Shown: positions 34,144 through 43,726, counted from the stretch's first letter. The stretch: 64,000 nt of DNA from Bin87 sp965232895 (GCA_965232895.1 OZ247430.1:2294001-2358000); one strand, 5' to 3'. The notes: generated by a model not told the origin, from the sequence alone. Made by a program: numbers and translations.

Positions 34144-35304
34144 CTACCACTGGACGTACATCGGCATGACCACGTGTACGTACCGGTCGGAGTCGGCGGG
34201 CCGGAAAACGCCGGGGCTGGAGGAGTTGGTGACTTCGATGGCCACCTTGCCACGACCCAGCACGTTTACGATGTCCTGCAGGTAGCGCACGTTGAAAGCG
34301 ATCTTGGCGTCTGCGCCGTCCAACTGGTCAATGTCCAGTTCGTCCAGGCTGTCGCCCACTTCTTCAGAGCGCGCGGAAACCTTGAGCTGGCCGCCGTCGC
34401 TGGCTTCCTGGGGCATCATCTCCAGCCGGACGATGTTGCTGCCGTCGCGGGCGAAGACGGACGCCGACTGCGTGGCGCGCTTCAGATCGTCCAGTTCCAT
34501 CACGGCCCGGGTCTCGTACCGCTCGGGGATGAGCTGCTCGTAGTTGGGGAAGCTGCCCTGGAGCAGCTGGGAAACGATCTCAACGTGTTCCAGCTTGAAC
34601 ATGGCCTGCCCGCGGTCGGGGGACAGGGTCATCTGGACGGGACTGCTCTGTTCTGAGGCCAGGCGGTGTACTTCCTGCATGGTACGGGCCGGAACAATCA
34701 CCTTGATTTCCTCGTCCACCGACTGCGAGATCTGGCCGGAATAGACGGCCAGGCGGAAGCCATCGGCGGCGGCCATAGTCACGTTGGACTCGTTCAGCTT
34801 GAGCTCCACGCCGGTGAGTACCGGGCGCGATTCGTCGGTGGCGGCGGAGAATGCCACCAGGCTGATCCCGGATCGCAGGACGCTGGGGTCGATGTCGATG
34901 GCCGTGCCGGTGTCGACCTGTGGGACGGGCGGGAAGTCGGCGGCGTCGGCGCCGTTGATATGCGTCACGGCGCGACCACAGGCCAGGTGCAAAACACTGC
35001 CCCCGCCGGCAGGCCCGTCGGCGTCAGGCCCGCCCAGGTCCAGATCGATGCGGTCGCTGGGACGGGTGTTGACCCAGTCCGACAGCAGGCGGTGGGGAAC
35101 CGTTATCGCCCCTTCCTCCTCGATCATCGCGCCAATCCACGTGGTGATGGCGATTTCGAGGTTGGTGGCCGACAGCATGAGCATGCCCTGATCGGTGCGC
35201 AGCAAGACGTTTTGAGTTATGGGCAGCGTCGATCTGCTGGCCACCGCCCGGCTAACTACGCTGAGCCCACGGGCCAAGTTTTCCTGAAGACATGACAGGC
35301 GCAT
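34144..35304 (-). CDS. dnaN: DNA polymerase III beta subunit (sliding clamp)
   Basis: The 386-residue protein has the three-domain beta clamp pattern. MRLSCLQENLARGLSVVSRA opens domain 1, and LPITQNVLLRTDQGMLMLSA and NLEIAITTWI follow. AFSAATDESRPVLTGVEL opens domain 2, and the C-terminal VMPMYVQW replaces the common VMPMRL. Length (usual 360-380) and start agree. dnaA, recF and gyrB are not adjacent, so this is not the oriC-type dnaA-dnaN arrangement. Confidence 0.95.
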   Translation of the reverse strand: MRLSCLQENLARGLSVVSRAVASRSTLPITQNVLLRTDQGMLMLSATNLEIAITTWIGAMIEEEGAITVPHRLLSDWVNTRPSDRIDLDLGGPDADGPAGGGSVLHLACGRAVTHINGADAADFPPVPQVDTGTAIDIDPSVLRSGISLVAFSAATDESRPVLTGVELKLNESNVTMAAADGFRLAVYSGQISQSVDEEIKVIVPARTMQEVHRLASEQSSPVQMTLSPDRGQAMFKLEHVEIVSQLLQGSFPNYEQLIPERYETRAVMELDDLKRATQSASVFARDGSNIVRLEMMPQEASDGGQLKVSARSEEVGDSLDELDIDQLDGADAKIAFNVRYLQDIVNVLGRGKVAIEVTNSSSPGVFRPADSDRYVHVVMPMYVQW

Positions 35305-35337
35305 TTCGCATTAATCCGTGCTGTGAGATTGGGCGAG

Positions 35338-35366
35338 ATTATAGCATGGGGGTCGCTTGGTATAAT
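35338..35366. promoter_or_regulatory. Divergent extended -10 promoters between dnaN and alaX
   Basis: On the plus strand TGGTATAAT (35358-35366) is a perfect -10 with an extended TG. On the minus strand TGCTATAAT (TATAAT complement at 35338-35343) is the same, facing dnaN. The dnaN start is 33 nt away and that of alaX 47 nt. No strong -35 boxes are seen, as expected for extended -10 promoters. Confidence 0.55.
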
Positions 35367-35413
35367 GGGCGGCACCCCAGACAAATCGCGCTGCGACCCA
35401 CGTTGAGGCTACC

Positions 35414-36133
35414 ATGACCGAGTTGCTGTTCCTGACCGACGCCTACGTATCCGAGTTCGACGCCACCGTAACCGAGGTTACCGACGACGGCGGAGTGGCG
35501 CTCGACCGCACCGCCTTCTACATCGGAGGCGGCGGGCAGCCCTGCGACGTGGGCACGCTGACCGATGCGTCCGGCGTTGAGTTTCGGGTTACGAAGGCGT
35601 CCCGCGCCGGTGGTTCCATTGTCCACGCGATAGACGGCGCGGACCGGCCGGCCGTCGGGACGGTGGTTCACGGCGCCATCGACTGGGAACGCCGCTATCT
35701 ATTGATGCGAACCCACACGGCCCTGCACATCCTGTGTGGCGTGGTGTGGAGAGACTACGGGGCGCTGGTCACGGGCGGCGACATGCAGCCCGGCCGCGCG
35801 CGCATGGATTTCGAATTGGAAAACATGACCGCCGAATTCGCCGACGAGGTCGCGGCGCGCATCAACGCCGAAGTCGCGGAAGGACGGGACATCGGAGTGG
35901 GCGTCCTGAGCCGGCACGAGGCCGACGCCCACCCCGATCTCATTCGCACCAAGATCAATCTCCTGCCGTCGGGCATCACCGAAGTCCGCACCATCGACAT
36001 CCAGGGTCTGGATCTCCAGGCCGACGGGGGCACTCACGTGCGCAATACCAGCGAGGTGGGCCGCATCGAAGTCGTCGGTCACGAGAGCAAGGGACGCATC
36101 AACAAACGGCTGCGCATCGCGCTGGCCGAATGA
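35414..36133 (+). CDS. Alanyl-tRNA editing protein AlaX
   Basis: The 239-residue protein is an AlaX-M-type free-standing editing domain. It starts with FLTDAYVSEFDATVTEVTDD, the edge barrel strands. DRTAFYIGGGGQPCDVGTL is the Gly-rich barrel. MRTHTALHILCGVVW supplies the HxxxH zinc ligands, and ADGGTHVRNTSEVG supplies the third His near the C-terminus. It removes mischarged Ser or Gly from tRNA-Ala. It is divergent from dnaN and precedes the hydantoinase genes with 60 nt spacing. Confidence 0.92.
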   Translation: MTELLFLTDAYVSEFDATVTEVTDDGGVALDRTAFYIGGGGQPCDVGTLTDASGVEFRVTKASRAGGSIVHAIDGADRPAVGTVVHGAIDWERRYLLMRTHTALHILCGVVWRDYGALVTGGDMQPGRARMDFELENMTAEFADEVAARINAEVAEGRDIGVGVLSRHEADAHPDLIRTKINLLPSGITEVRTIDIQGLDLQADGGTHVRNTSEVGRIEVVGHESKGRINKRLRIALAE

Positions 36134-36193
36134 AATTAACGTCCGCGGGATATCGACACGGCTATCTGGCGGGCAGAAAAGGATTGACCCCAA

Positions 36194-38200
36194 ATGGCAA
36201 CCACCGTAGTCGGCATAGATGTCGGCGGTACTTTCACCGATATTGCCGTCCTTCGGGACGGCGTTCTTTCCGTTCACAAGCTCCCGTCCACGCCGGCCGA
36301 CCCGTCGGTGGGCATCACTGCGGGGGTGCGCGATACCGGGGTTGACGTCGACGGCGCCGACTTTATCCACGGGAGCACCGTGGCAACCAACGCTCTGCTG
36401 GAGGGGAAGGGTGGACGCACCGCCCTGGTCACCACCCTGGGCTTCGAGGACGTGCTCGAGATCGGGCGCCAGAACCGCGCCGACCTTTATGACCTGTCCA
36501 TGGAACGCCCCGAGCCCCTGGCGCCCTGGCAGTTGCGCTTCGGCCTGCCGGAACGCATTGATTACACCGGAACCATACTCGACGATCTGACGCCCGAATC
36601 GATCGACGCCCTGGTGGGTCTGCTCGGCGAAGCCGACGTGGACGGGGTGGCCGTGTCGTTCCTGTTCTCATTCCTCAACCCGGCGCACGAGGAGATACTG
36701 GCCGAGCGATTGGCCGGGCTGCCCAACCGGCCGTTCATCTCGATATCGTCCCGTATCCTGCCGGAGTTCCGGGAGTACGAGCGCACCAGCACGGTCGTCG
36801 TCAACTCCTACGTAGGCCCGGTGATGGCGCGCTACCTGACGCAGCTGGAATCGGCGCTGGGACACGGGTTGCGCATCATGCAGTCGTCGGGCGGCAGCAT
36901 CACGGCCAGCCTGGCTGCCGATCAACCGGTGCGCACGATCCTCAGCGGGCCGGCCGGCGGCGTGGTGGGCGCGTTCTACACCGGCGTTCAGGCCGGCTAT
37001 CCCGACATCATCACGCTGGACATGGGCGGGACGTCGACCGACGTATCGCTGTGTCCGGGGCGGATCAAGGAGACCACTTCGGCCAACCTGGGTGGCTATC
37101 CGGTCAGCGTGCCGATGATTGAGATTCACACCGTGGGAGCCGGCGGCGGCTCCATCGCGCGAGTGGACGCTGGCGGCGCGCTGGTGGTCGGCCCGCAGTC
37201 GGCAGGGGCTGATCCCGGGCCGGCCTGCTACGGCAAGGGCGACCGCATCACGGTGACCGACGCCAACCTGACGCTGGGACGCCTGCGCTCCGATGGGTTC
37301 CTGGGCGGCCGCATGACGCTGGACCAGGACCGCTCGCAGTCGTTGATGACCGACCTGGCATCCGGCATCAGCGCATCGGCCACCAATACTGCGCTGGGTA
37401 TCATTCGCGTGGTCAACTCCAACATGGAGCGCGCGATCCGCGCCATCTCGCTGGAGCGCGGGTACGACCCCCGGGAGTTCACGCTGGTTCCCTTCGGGGG
37501 GGCGGGTCCCATGCACGCCTGCGAGTTGGCCGCCGAGCTGGGTATCCCCCGCGTGCTGGTGCCCGGGCGCCCCGGCATCCTGTCGGCGCTGGGGGTCGCC
37601 ATCGCGGACGTGGTCAAGGACTACTCCCGCACGGTGATGCTGCGCGGCGAGGACCTGGACAAGGCGCGCCTGGAGGAAGAGTTCCACGGCATGGAACAAT
37701 TGGCCCGCGCCGAACTGGTGGAGGAGGGACTGCCCGCCGATTCCATGGTGCCGCGCCGGTTCCTGGACGTTCGCTACGTGGGACAGTCCTTCGAGCTGAC
37801 GGTGGATTGTCCGTCGCTGACCGGGCGCGGTGAGCTGACCCGCAGCATTGCCTCGGAGTTCTACGCGGCCCACCTGCAACGGTTTGGCTACGCCGACCGC
37901 GCACTGCCCGTCGAGGTCGTCAACCTGCGGCTCAAGCTGGAACTGGCAGTGGACAAGCCGATTCTGGAACCCGCCCCGGATAGCGGCAGCGACGCGGCGC
38001 ACGCGGCGGTCGGCAATGCTGAGGTCGTTTTCGCCCAGGGCGCCGTGGACACGACCCTTTACGACCGGGACCGGCTGCAAACCGGCAATCGGATAGGCGG
38101 GCCGGCGCTGCTTTTGCAGTTGGACACTACCATCGTGGTGCCGCCCGGTTGGGCGGGAGAGGTTGATCCCTACGGCAACCTGCTGTTGGAACCGAACTAA
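36194..38200 (+). CDS. Hydantoinase/oxoprolinase subunit A (HyuA-type)
   Basis: The 668-residue protein has the ATPase fold of N-methylhydantoinase/5-oxoprolinase A subunits. VVGIDVGGTFTDIAVLRDG is the first phosphate-binding loop, DFIHGSTVATNALLEGKG follows, and LDMGGTSTDVSLCPG is the second. GAGGGSIARVDAGGALVVGP and DPGPACYGKGD follow in order. These enzymes couple ATP hydrolysis to opening of five-membered rings. The B subunit is encoded at 40573-42156, separated by three genes. The specific substrate is unknown. Confidence 0.92.
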   Translation: MATTVVGIDVGGTFTDIAVLRDGVLSVHKLPSTPADPSVGITAGVRDTGVDVDGADFIHGSTVATNALLEGKGGRTALVTTLGFEDVLEIGRQNRADLYDLSMERPEPLAPWQLRFGLPERIDYTGTILDDLTPESIDALVGLLGEADVDGVAVSFLFSFLNPAHEEILAERLAGLPNRPFISISSRILPEFREYERTSTVVVNSYVGPVMARYLTQLESALGHGLRIMQSSGGSITASLAADQPVRTILSGPAGGVVGAFYTGVQAGYPDIITLDMGGTSTDVSLCPGRIKETTSANLGGYPVSVPMIEIHTVGAGGGSIARVDAGGALVVGPQSAGADPGPACYGKGDRITVTDANLTLGRLRSDGFLGGRMTLDQDRSQSLMTDLASGISASATNTALGIIRVVNSNMERAIRAISLERGYDPREFTLVPFGGAGPMHACELAAELGIPRVLVPGRPGILSALGVAIADVVKDYSRTVMLRGEDLDKARLEEEFHGMEQLARAELVEEGLPADSMVPRRFLDVRYVGQSFELTVDCPSLTGRGELTRSIASEFYAAHLQRFGYADRALPVEVVNLRLKLELAVDKPILEPAPDSGSDAAHAAVGNAEVVFAQGAVDTTLYDRDRLQTGNRIGGPALLLQLDTTIVVPPGWAGEVDPYGNLLLEPN

Positions 38201-38553
38201 AGGCTTTCCAGCAATCTGATGAATTCGGCTATCTGACCTTTCCCATGGTGAATTATTCTTTCGTCGGGTGGGCCGCCGTAAAATCGCGAGTGGAACCAGT
38301 TTGCCAAGACATAGTAGGTGTACAGAACTGCCGGAGCGCCCTCGTCATCAACCAGGCGCATTACGACTTCTTCCAAGTCCCGGTGCGCGCCGTGAGGCCA
38401 TCCACGTCCTTCGGCAACCGCTGTGATGGCATGGCCCGCCGCGCCCCACAGCTTGTTGCTGGCTTCTTCCAACTCACCCCGCTCAACCTCGTCATCAACC
38501 AGTTCCAGAAAATGCCAGCTCCGTTCGGCATGGTAATCAACGGCTGTCGTCAT
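38197..38553 (-). CDS. PaREP1-like HEPN-type protein
   Basis: The 118-residue protein starts at MTTAVDYHAERSWHFLELVD. An upstream ATG at 38619 is possible. The pattern ELEEASNKLWGAAGHAITAV and the later YVLANWFHSRFYGG fit PaREP1-type proteins, a small helical family with HEPN-like topology. It overlaps the hyuA stop by 4 nt in convergent orientation. A relative with the same outline lies at 59077-59463. Its function is not known. Confidence 0.6.
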   Translation of the reverse strand: MTTAVDYHAERSWHFLELVDDEVERGELEEASNKLWGAAGHAITAVAEGRGWPHGAHRDLEEVVMRLVDDEGAPAVLYTYYVLANWFHSRFYGGPPDERIIHHGKGQIAEFIRLLESL

Positions 38554-38636
38554 TGTGCGCGTCCTCACTTGGCTGCGATACCCTAATGTAGCATTGCCAC
38601 GGCGGGCCTGCAAAATCACTTGGTTTTTGTGAGATC

Positions 38637-39455
38637 ATGACTGTTACTGCTATCGACTTACCCCGTCTCTCCATCCTCGCCTGCTACGCCCATCCGGATG
38701 ACGAGGGGTTTGCCTCGGGAGGGCTGCTGGCGATGCTGGCGGCCGGCGGCGCCCGAGTCACGCTGGTTTGCGCCACCAACGGAGACATCGGCGAGATCAG
38801 CGACCCCGCTCTGGCCACTCCGGAGAATCTGTGGCAGGTCCGCAAGCAGGAACTGCGCAACGCCATGGACATCACCGGCATCAGCGACGTGCGGTTCCTG
38901 GACTACCGGGACAGCGGCATGGAAGGCTGGGATGACAACAACCACCCGAACGCCTACTGCAACGCCGATACCGAAGCCGTGGTGGAGCGACTGCGCGGCA
39001 TCATCGCCGAGGTCAACGCGCACGTCGTCATAACCCACGACCCGACCGGTGGCTACGGACATCCGGATCACAAGACCATGTGCGCCCACGCCACCGCCGC
39101 CGCGGAGCGCGCCTCCGACCCCGACGCGGCCACGCCGCTGCTTTACTACGTCTGCTTCCCTCGCAGCGTGTTCCAGCGCATGTGGCAGGAGATGACCGAC
39201 CGGGGCATCACGCCGCCCTTTGCCGTGGACGCGGTGGACACCCTGGGCACGCCCGACGACGAAGTGACCACCACGCTGGATATCTCGCCGTGGGTGGAGA
39301 CCAAGATCTCATCGCTCTCGTGCCACCGCACCCAGATCAGCAGCGACGGCCCTTTCGCGCAACTCCCGCAGGAGGTGATGCGCCGGCTGATGGGTACGGA
39401 GTATTATCAACTGGCTCTGCCGGTCGGCGCGGCGGACTTGCTGGCGGCGCTATAG
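38637..39455 (+). CDS. PIG-L/LmbE family deacetylase
   Basis: The 272-residue protein has the zinc-binding signature AHPDDEGFASGGLLA (A-H-P-D-D-E) and the later His in YGHPDHKTMCAHA. FLDYRDSGMEGWDD and ITHDPTGGYGHPDHK are the usual following blocks. Members deacetylate N-acetylglucosaminyl lipids, bacillithiol or mycothiol precursors, and related sugars. There is no signal peptide. The substrate is not assigned; no thiol-biosynthesis cluster is adjacent. Confidence 0.9.
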   Translation: MTVTAIDLPRLSILACYAHPDDEGFASGGLLAMLAAGGARVTLVCATNGDIGEISDPALATPENLWQVRKQELRNAMDITGISDVRFLDYRDSGMEGWDDNNHPNAYCNADTEAVVERLRGIIAEVNAHVVITHDPTGGYGHPDHKTMCAHATAAAERASDPDAATPLLYYVCFPRSVFQRMWQEMTDRGITPPFAVDAVDTLGTPDDEVTTTLDISPWVETKISSLSCHRTQISSDGPFAQLPQEVMRRLMGTEYYQLALPVGAADLLAAL

Positions 39456-39698
39456 TACTCCGGAAGCTGGAGAAAGAGCCGCCCGTTGATCCACTGCACC
39501 GGATTTTCGCATCAGGACATCGGCTTTGGTTGAGGAACCACCGGTTTTTCTTTACGGACCGGTTTCGCTCCGGGCGGTTTCCCCGTCTTGTTGACGTTCT
39601 CGGGCACACGTCCAGGGTTTCTGCCACGCTTTTCTACTGTCATCGTATCGCTACCCTGTCGGCTTTATTTCTGTGCAGATTTCCCTGCATCGCAACTC

Positions 39699-40508
39699 TT
39701 ACGGTGATTTGACTATATCATAGACGGAGGTTCTACCCCAGCCCAGTGGACCGCTTTCCCGGCGACAGCGCAGGAATCGTTTCTTGCGTCTGGCCACTGC
39801 GTCCAATTTGACGTCGTCCGGTATCTTTCCGACCACTCGTGAATTGTAAAAATAGGTTGTGATAGCCACTGACCGCACGTCTCTTTGCACAACAAAATCG
39901 AAAATTTCAGTTTCCGTTTCTCCGGGCTCTACCAACAATCCATCCTTGGGCCAGTGGAGGCGCAGCATGTCCAGCGTAGCCCATTGTAAATTTCCGAAAT
40001 CTTGATCAACGAATACCTGCTCGTATAGATATTCAACGTCGTCATCAGAAACCGGCTTCACCTGCTGAATGTTGCCAAACCCGTCGAGAAACTCGATATG
40101 CACCCGCGACGTGTTGTGCATCACCGCCGTTACGAAGATGTGCACGTAGCTGTTGCCCACAAACCGGTGAGAGATCTCGTGGGATATGACGACATGGGGC
40201 GATCTGGCCCGAAAGATCTGCGCGTTGCGCCGCGCCAGAATGCCGCCGCCTATGACTACCACTATCGATACGACAGCCCCGATTATGGCCAGCCCGTCCT
40301 TGACCACATCGGTAATCACGTCCAGCGAGGATGGATTGGAGGCGCCGGAGCCAGACGCCGGCTCCTGCGCCATTGCCAGCTCGGCCGTGGCGAACGCGAA
40401 GAACATCGCCACGAGCGCAGGCGTTAGCGCGATTGCGGCGGCTCGCCGGTATCGAGTCAAGGCTCGCTCCGTTCTGGGCAGATTTAGCGGAGCAGTATAG
40501 CCGGCCAC
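39699..40508 (-). CDS. Hypothetical membrane-anchored protein
   Basis: The 269-residue protein has a first hydrophobic stretch (residues 24-46, ending AMAQEP), which looks like a signal peptide. A second one (GLAIIGAVVSIVVVIGGGIL) is probably a transmembrane anchor. The rest is a soluble domain with alternating strands (SYVHIFVTAVMHNTSRVHIE), ending in a basic tail. No named family is recognised. About 240 nt without features separate it from the deacetylase gene. Confidence 0.6.
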   Translation of the reverse strand: MAGYTAPLNLPRTERALTRYRRAAAIALTPALVAMFFAFATAELAMAQEPASGSGASNPSSLDVITDVVKDGLAIIGAVVSIVVVIGGGILARRNAQIFRARSPHVVISHEISHRFVGNSYVHIFVTAVMHNTSRVHIEFLDGFGNIQQVKPVSDDDVEYLYEQVFVDQDFGNLQWATLDMLRLHWPKDGLLVEPGETETEIFDFVVQRDVRSVAITTYFYNSRVVGKIPDDVKLDAVARRKKRFLRCRRESGPLGWGRTSVYDIVKSP

Positions 40509-40572
40509 GGCCGGAGACCGGCTCTGCTAAAATCGCAGCGTCTTATGTACTGAGTAGGAGAAGCGAACCCCA

Positions 40573-42156
40573 ATGCCCGTTGACGCCATCAGCCTCGAAG
40601 TCTTCAAGAACATGTTCATCTCCGTTTCCGAGGAGATGGGCGTGGCCCTGCAGCGCACCAGCTATTCCACCAACATGAAGGAGCGGCAGGACTTCTCCTG
40701 CGCGCTGTTCAATCCCGCCGCTGAAATGGTGGCGCAGGCCGCCCACCAGCCGGTGCACCTGGGAGCCATGCCGGCCTCGGTGCAGGCGGCGTTGCAGACC
40801 TTCCCGCGCGGGCTGCGTCCCGGCGACATCGTCATCCTGAACGACCCCTACATGGGCGGCTCCCATCTGCCGGACATTACGTTAGTGGCGCCGGCTTATA
40901 TCGACGGCCAGGATGGCAAGCGTCTTATCGGCTACGTGAGCAACCGGGGCCACCATTCGGACGTGGGCGGAATGGCTCCCGGCTCCATGCCCCTGTCCAC
41001 CGAACTGTACCAGGAGGGGATGATCATCCCGCCGTTGAAACTGGCGCGGGGCGGTCGCATTAACCAGGAGGTCATCGCCCTCATCTGCCGCAACTCCCGC
41101 ACGCCCGAGGACCGGCAGGGCGACCTGGCCGCGCAGATCGCGTCCATACGGGTGGGCGACAAGCGTCTGACCGAAATCGCCCAACGGTACGGGCTGGACG
41201 AAACCCTCGAGCACATGGACGCGCTGCTGGACTACTCGGAGCGTCTGACCCGCCGCCGCATCACCGAGATTCCGGATGGCACCTACAACGTGACTGACTA
41301 CATGGACGACGACGGCCTCACCGAGGAGCCGGTGCGCATCTCGGTGGCGGTGACCGTGGACGGCGACCGGATGAAGATCGACTTCACCGGCACCGCCGAC
41401 CAGCGCCCTGGCTGCATCAACGCCCCGCGCGCCGTCACCGTGTCCGCCAGCCTGTACGTCGTGCGCTGCGTCGTCGGCGATGAGGCGCCGGCCAACCAGG
41501 GCTGCCTGCGCCCGGTGGAGGTCATCACGCCCCGGGGGAGCCTGGTGGATCCGCTGCCCCAGCGGGGCGTGGCCGGCGGCAACGTGGAGACCTCCCAGCG
41601 CATCACCGACGTTCTCCTGGCGGCTATGAGCCAGGCCCTGCCCGACCGGATTCCGGCGTCCTCGCAGGGCACCATGAACAACATGATCATCGGCGGGCAC
41701 GACATCTCCCGCGACAAGCCCTACGTCTATTACGAGACCATCGGCGGCGGCATGGGCGCGCGGCCCGACAAGGACGGCGTTTCCGGCATCCATACCCACA
41801 TGACCAACACCATGAACACGCCCGTGGAGGCGCTGGAGTTCGCATTCCCGCTGCGCCTGCGCCGCTATGCCCTGCGGCGTGGCTCCGGCGGCGACGGGCT
41901 GCACAAGGGCGGAGACGGCCTGATCCGGGACGTTGAGTTCCTCAGTCCCGCCCGCGTCACCGTCCTGTCCGAGCGCCGCCGTTACGCTCCGCCCGGCTAC
42001 CACGGCGGCCACCACGGCGAACACGGCGAGAACGTCCTGCTGAAGGGCGGCTACGAAGAGGTTCACCTGGCCGGCAAGGAAACCCTGGACGTGGAGGCCG
42101 GCGACGTGCTGAGCATCCGCACTCCGGGCGGCGGTGGCTGGGGCGCACCCACATAA
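40573..42156 (+). CDS. Hydantoinase/oxoprolinase subunit B (HyuB-type)
   Basis: The 527-residue protein has the B-subunit pattern. ISLEVFKNMFISVSEEMGVA opens the protein, followed by LQRTSYSTNMKERQDFSCAL, then NDPYMGGSHLPDITLV and NRGHHSDVGGMAPGSMP. The C-terminal half has YYETIGGGMGARPDKDGVSG and ends TPGGGGWGAPT. These chains combine with HyuA to open hydantoin or 5-oxoproline rings. The gene ends at the left side of the region interrupted by the insertion sequence. Confidence 0.92.
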   Translation: MPVDAISLEVFKNMFISVSEEMGVALQRTSYSTNMKERQDFSCALFNPAAEMVAQAAHQPVHLGAMPASVQAALQTFPRGLRPGDIVILNDPYMGGSHLPDITLVAPAYIDGQDGKRLIGYVSNRGHHSDVGGMAPGSMPLSTELYQEGMIIPPLKLARGGRINQEVIALICRNSRTPEDRQGDLAAQIASIRVGDKRLTEIAQRYGLDETLEHMDALLDYSERLTRRRITEIPDGTYNVTDYMDDDGLTEEPVRISVAVTVDGDRMKIDFTGTADQRPGCINAPRAVTVSASLYVVRCVVGDEAPANQGCLRPVEVITPRGSLVDPLPQRGVAGGNVETSQRITDVLLAAMSQALPDRIPASSQGTMNNMIIGGHDISRDKPYVYYETIGGGMGARPDKDGVSGIHTHMTNTMNTPVEALEFAFPLRLRRYALRRGSGGDGLHKGGDGLIRDVEFLSPARVTVLSERRRYAPPGYHGGHHGEHGENVLLKGGYEEVHLAGKETLDVEAGDVLSIRTPGGGGWGAPT

Positions 42157-42218
42157 GTCATATACATTGATGGACAGGATAAACATGATATTGATTTGGT
42201 TATCCTGTTCATCCTGTA

Positions 42219-43673
42219 CTGGACTTTACGCAAAATTTAGGAAAGGTATAAAACAGGGTAAGCTGACTGCCCCGACTTTCCACGGAAGGTGCAGTCATGC
42301 TCACCCTGCCCGATGCCATTGTAGCCGTACTCATGCCCTTTGCAACGCTGTTCAGCAAACCTACCTGGAGCAAAGCCCAGTTGCTGCTGGTGGGCGCCGT
42401 ACTGACCACGGGGCAGCGCACCGTGGCCCAGGCTTTGCGGGTCATGGGCCGCAGCCATCACTATGACTATGCTCGGTACCACGAGGTGCTCAACCGGGCG
42501 GTGTGGTCGCCCCGGCGGTCGGCCCGCATCCTGCTGGGTTTGCTGTTGGAACACTTTGGCCCGAGCCGAGGCCCCCTGGTGTTTGGCATCGACGAGACGT
42601 TGGAGCGCCGCCGGGGTCCTCGGATCAAGGCCAAAGGGACCTACCGAGACGCGGCCCGTTCCCATCGGGGCCATGTGGTCAAGGCCAGCGGTTTGCGCTG
42701 GATCTCCCTGATGTGGCTGGGACCGATCCCCTGGGCGGGCCGAGTGTGGGCATTGCCCCTGCTCACCGTGCTGGCGCCCTCGGAACCCTACTACCGAGCC
42801 CAGGGTCGCCAGCCCAAGAAACTCACCGACTGGGCCCGGCAGCTGATCCGGCAACTGCGTCGGTGGCTGCCCGACCGAGACCTGGTGGTGGTGGGCGACG
42901 GCGCCTATGCCGCTTTGGACCTGCTGAACTTCTGCCGCGCCCTGACCCAACCGGTAACCTTCGTCACCCGCCTGCGGCTGGACGCCCGTCTCTACGATCC
43001 GCCACCGGCACGCCAACCCCGCCAGCGGGGACGGTCCCGCATCATCGGCCCACGACAAACTCCCCTGGGCCAATTGCTCAATCATCCCGACACGCCCTGG
43101 ACCACGGTGTCGGTGGCCTGGTACGGCGGTCGCGCCCGCATGGTGGAACTCACCTCCTACACCGCCCTCTGGTACGTCTCCGGCAAGCCGCCCTTGCCCA
43201 TCCGCTGGGTACTGATCCGCGATCCCCAACGCCGGTTCCAGCCCCAGGCCCGGCTCTGCACCGACCCCAACGCAGATCCCGCCCAGATCGTCCAGTGGTT
43301 TGTGCTGCGCTGGCAACTGGAAGTCACTTTCCGAGAAGTGCGCACCCACCTGGGCGTGGAAACCCAACGCCAATGGTCCCACCGGGCCATCGCCCGCACC
43401 ACGCCGGTCCTGCTGGGCTTGTTCTCCTGGGTAACCCTCGCCGCCCACCAACTGCAACATTCGGAACCCATGCCCTGCCGGGCCGCAGCCTGGTACCCCA
43501 AACCCCAGCCCACTTTCAGCGACGCCCTGGCCTTGGTGCGCTGCCACCTGTGGCCCGCCACGGAGGATTTTCCCAGGTCGCCAAAACCAGCCAACATGGC
43601 TAAAAGCCAACTCACCCGCCACCACAAGATCATAACCTCCCTGGCCTACGCAGCGTAAATGCGTAAAGTCCAG
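42219..43673 (+). mobile_element. Complete insertion sequence with 14-bp TIRs and 5-bp target duplication
   Basis: The left end CTGGACTTTACGCA (42219-42232) and right end TGCGTAAAGTCCAG (43660-43673) are perfect complements. CTGTA flanks both sides (42214-42218 and 43674-43678) as a target duplication. The 1455-bp element holds a single transposase gene. It is inserted into a pre-existing dispersed repeat (see 43674-43726). The element looks intact and recently mobile. Confidence 0.9.
42297..43658 (+). CDS. DDE transposase, IS4-superfamily/DDE_5-like
   Basis: The 453-residue protein fills the element. VFGIDETLERRRGPRIKAKG carries the first catalytic Asp, DLVVVGDGAYAALDLL the second, and WQLEVTFREVRTHLG the Glu, giving a DDE triad with spacing typical of IS4/IS701-type enzymes. 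N-terminal helices (GQRTVAQALRVMGRSHHYDY) resemble a DNA-binding domain. The frame is intact. Confidence 0.9.
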   Translation: MLTLPDAIVAVLMPFATLFSKPTWSKAQLLLVGAVLTTGQRTVAQALRVMGRSHHYDYARYHEVLNRAVWSPRRSARILLGLLLEHFGPSRGPLVFGIDETLERRRGPRIKAKGTYRDAARSHRGHVVKASGLRWISLMWLGPIPWAGRVWALPLLTVLAPSEPYYRAQGRQPKKLTDWARQLIRQLRRWLPDRDLVVVGDGAYAALDLLNFCRALTQPVTFVTRLRLDARLYDPPPARQPRQRGRSRIIGPRQTPLGQLLNHPDTPWTTVSVAWYGGRARMVELTSYTALWYVSGKPPLPIRWVLIRDPQRRFQPQARLCTDPNADPAQIVQWFVLRWQLEVTFREVRTHLGVETQRQWSHRAIARTTPVLLGLFSWVTLAAHQLQHSEPMPCRAAAWYPKPQPTFSDALALVRCHLWPATEDFPRSPKPANMAKSQLTRHHKIITSLAYAA

Positions 43674-43726
43674 CTGTATATCGATGTAAATTGGCTCCCG
43701 TAGTCGTCAAACCGGGTACGCGTGAG
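43674..43726. repeat. Right part of a MITE-like element split by the insertion sequence
   Basis: From about 43680 the sequence ATCGATGTAAATTGGCTCCC through GGGTACGCGTGAG matches the right part of the element at 27339-27526 with one difference over about 45 nt. On the left side of the insertion sequence (about 42160-42218) GGACAGG, GATTTGGTTATCCTGTTCAT and similar phrases continue it. The left terminus cannot be fixed with certainty. The rest of the gap to 43976 holds no recognisable gene. Confidence 0.65.

Noticed and set aside
34144..35413. Replication origin next to dnaN
   Set aside because: No dnaA or recF is adjacent, and no cluster of DnaA boxes or AT-rich unwinding region was seen. The gap is only about 110 nt and is explained by two promoters.
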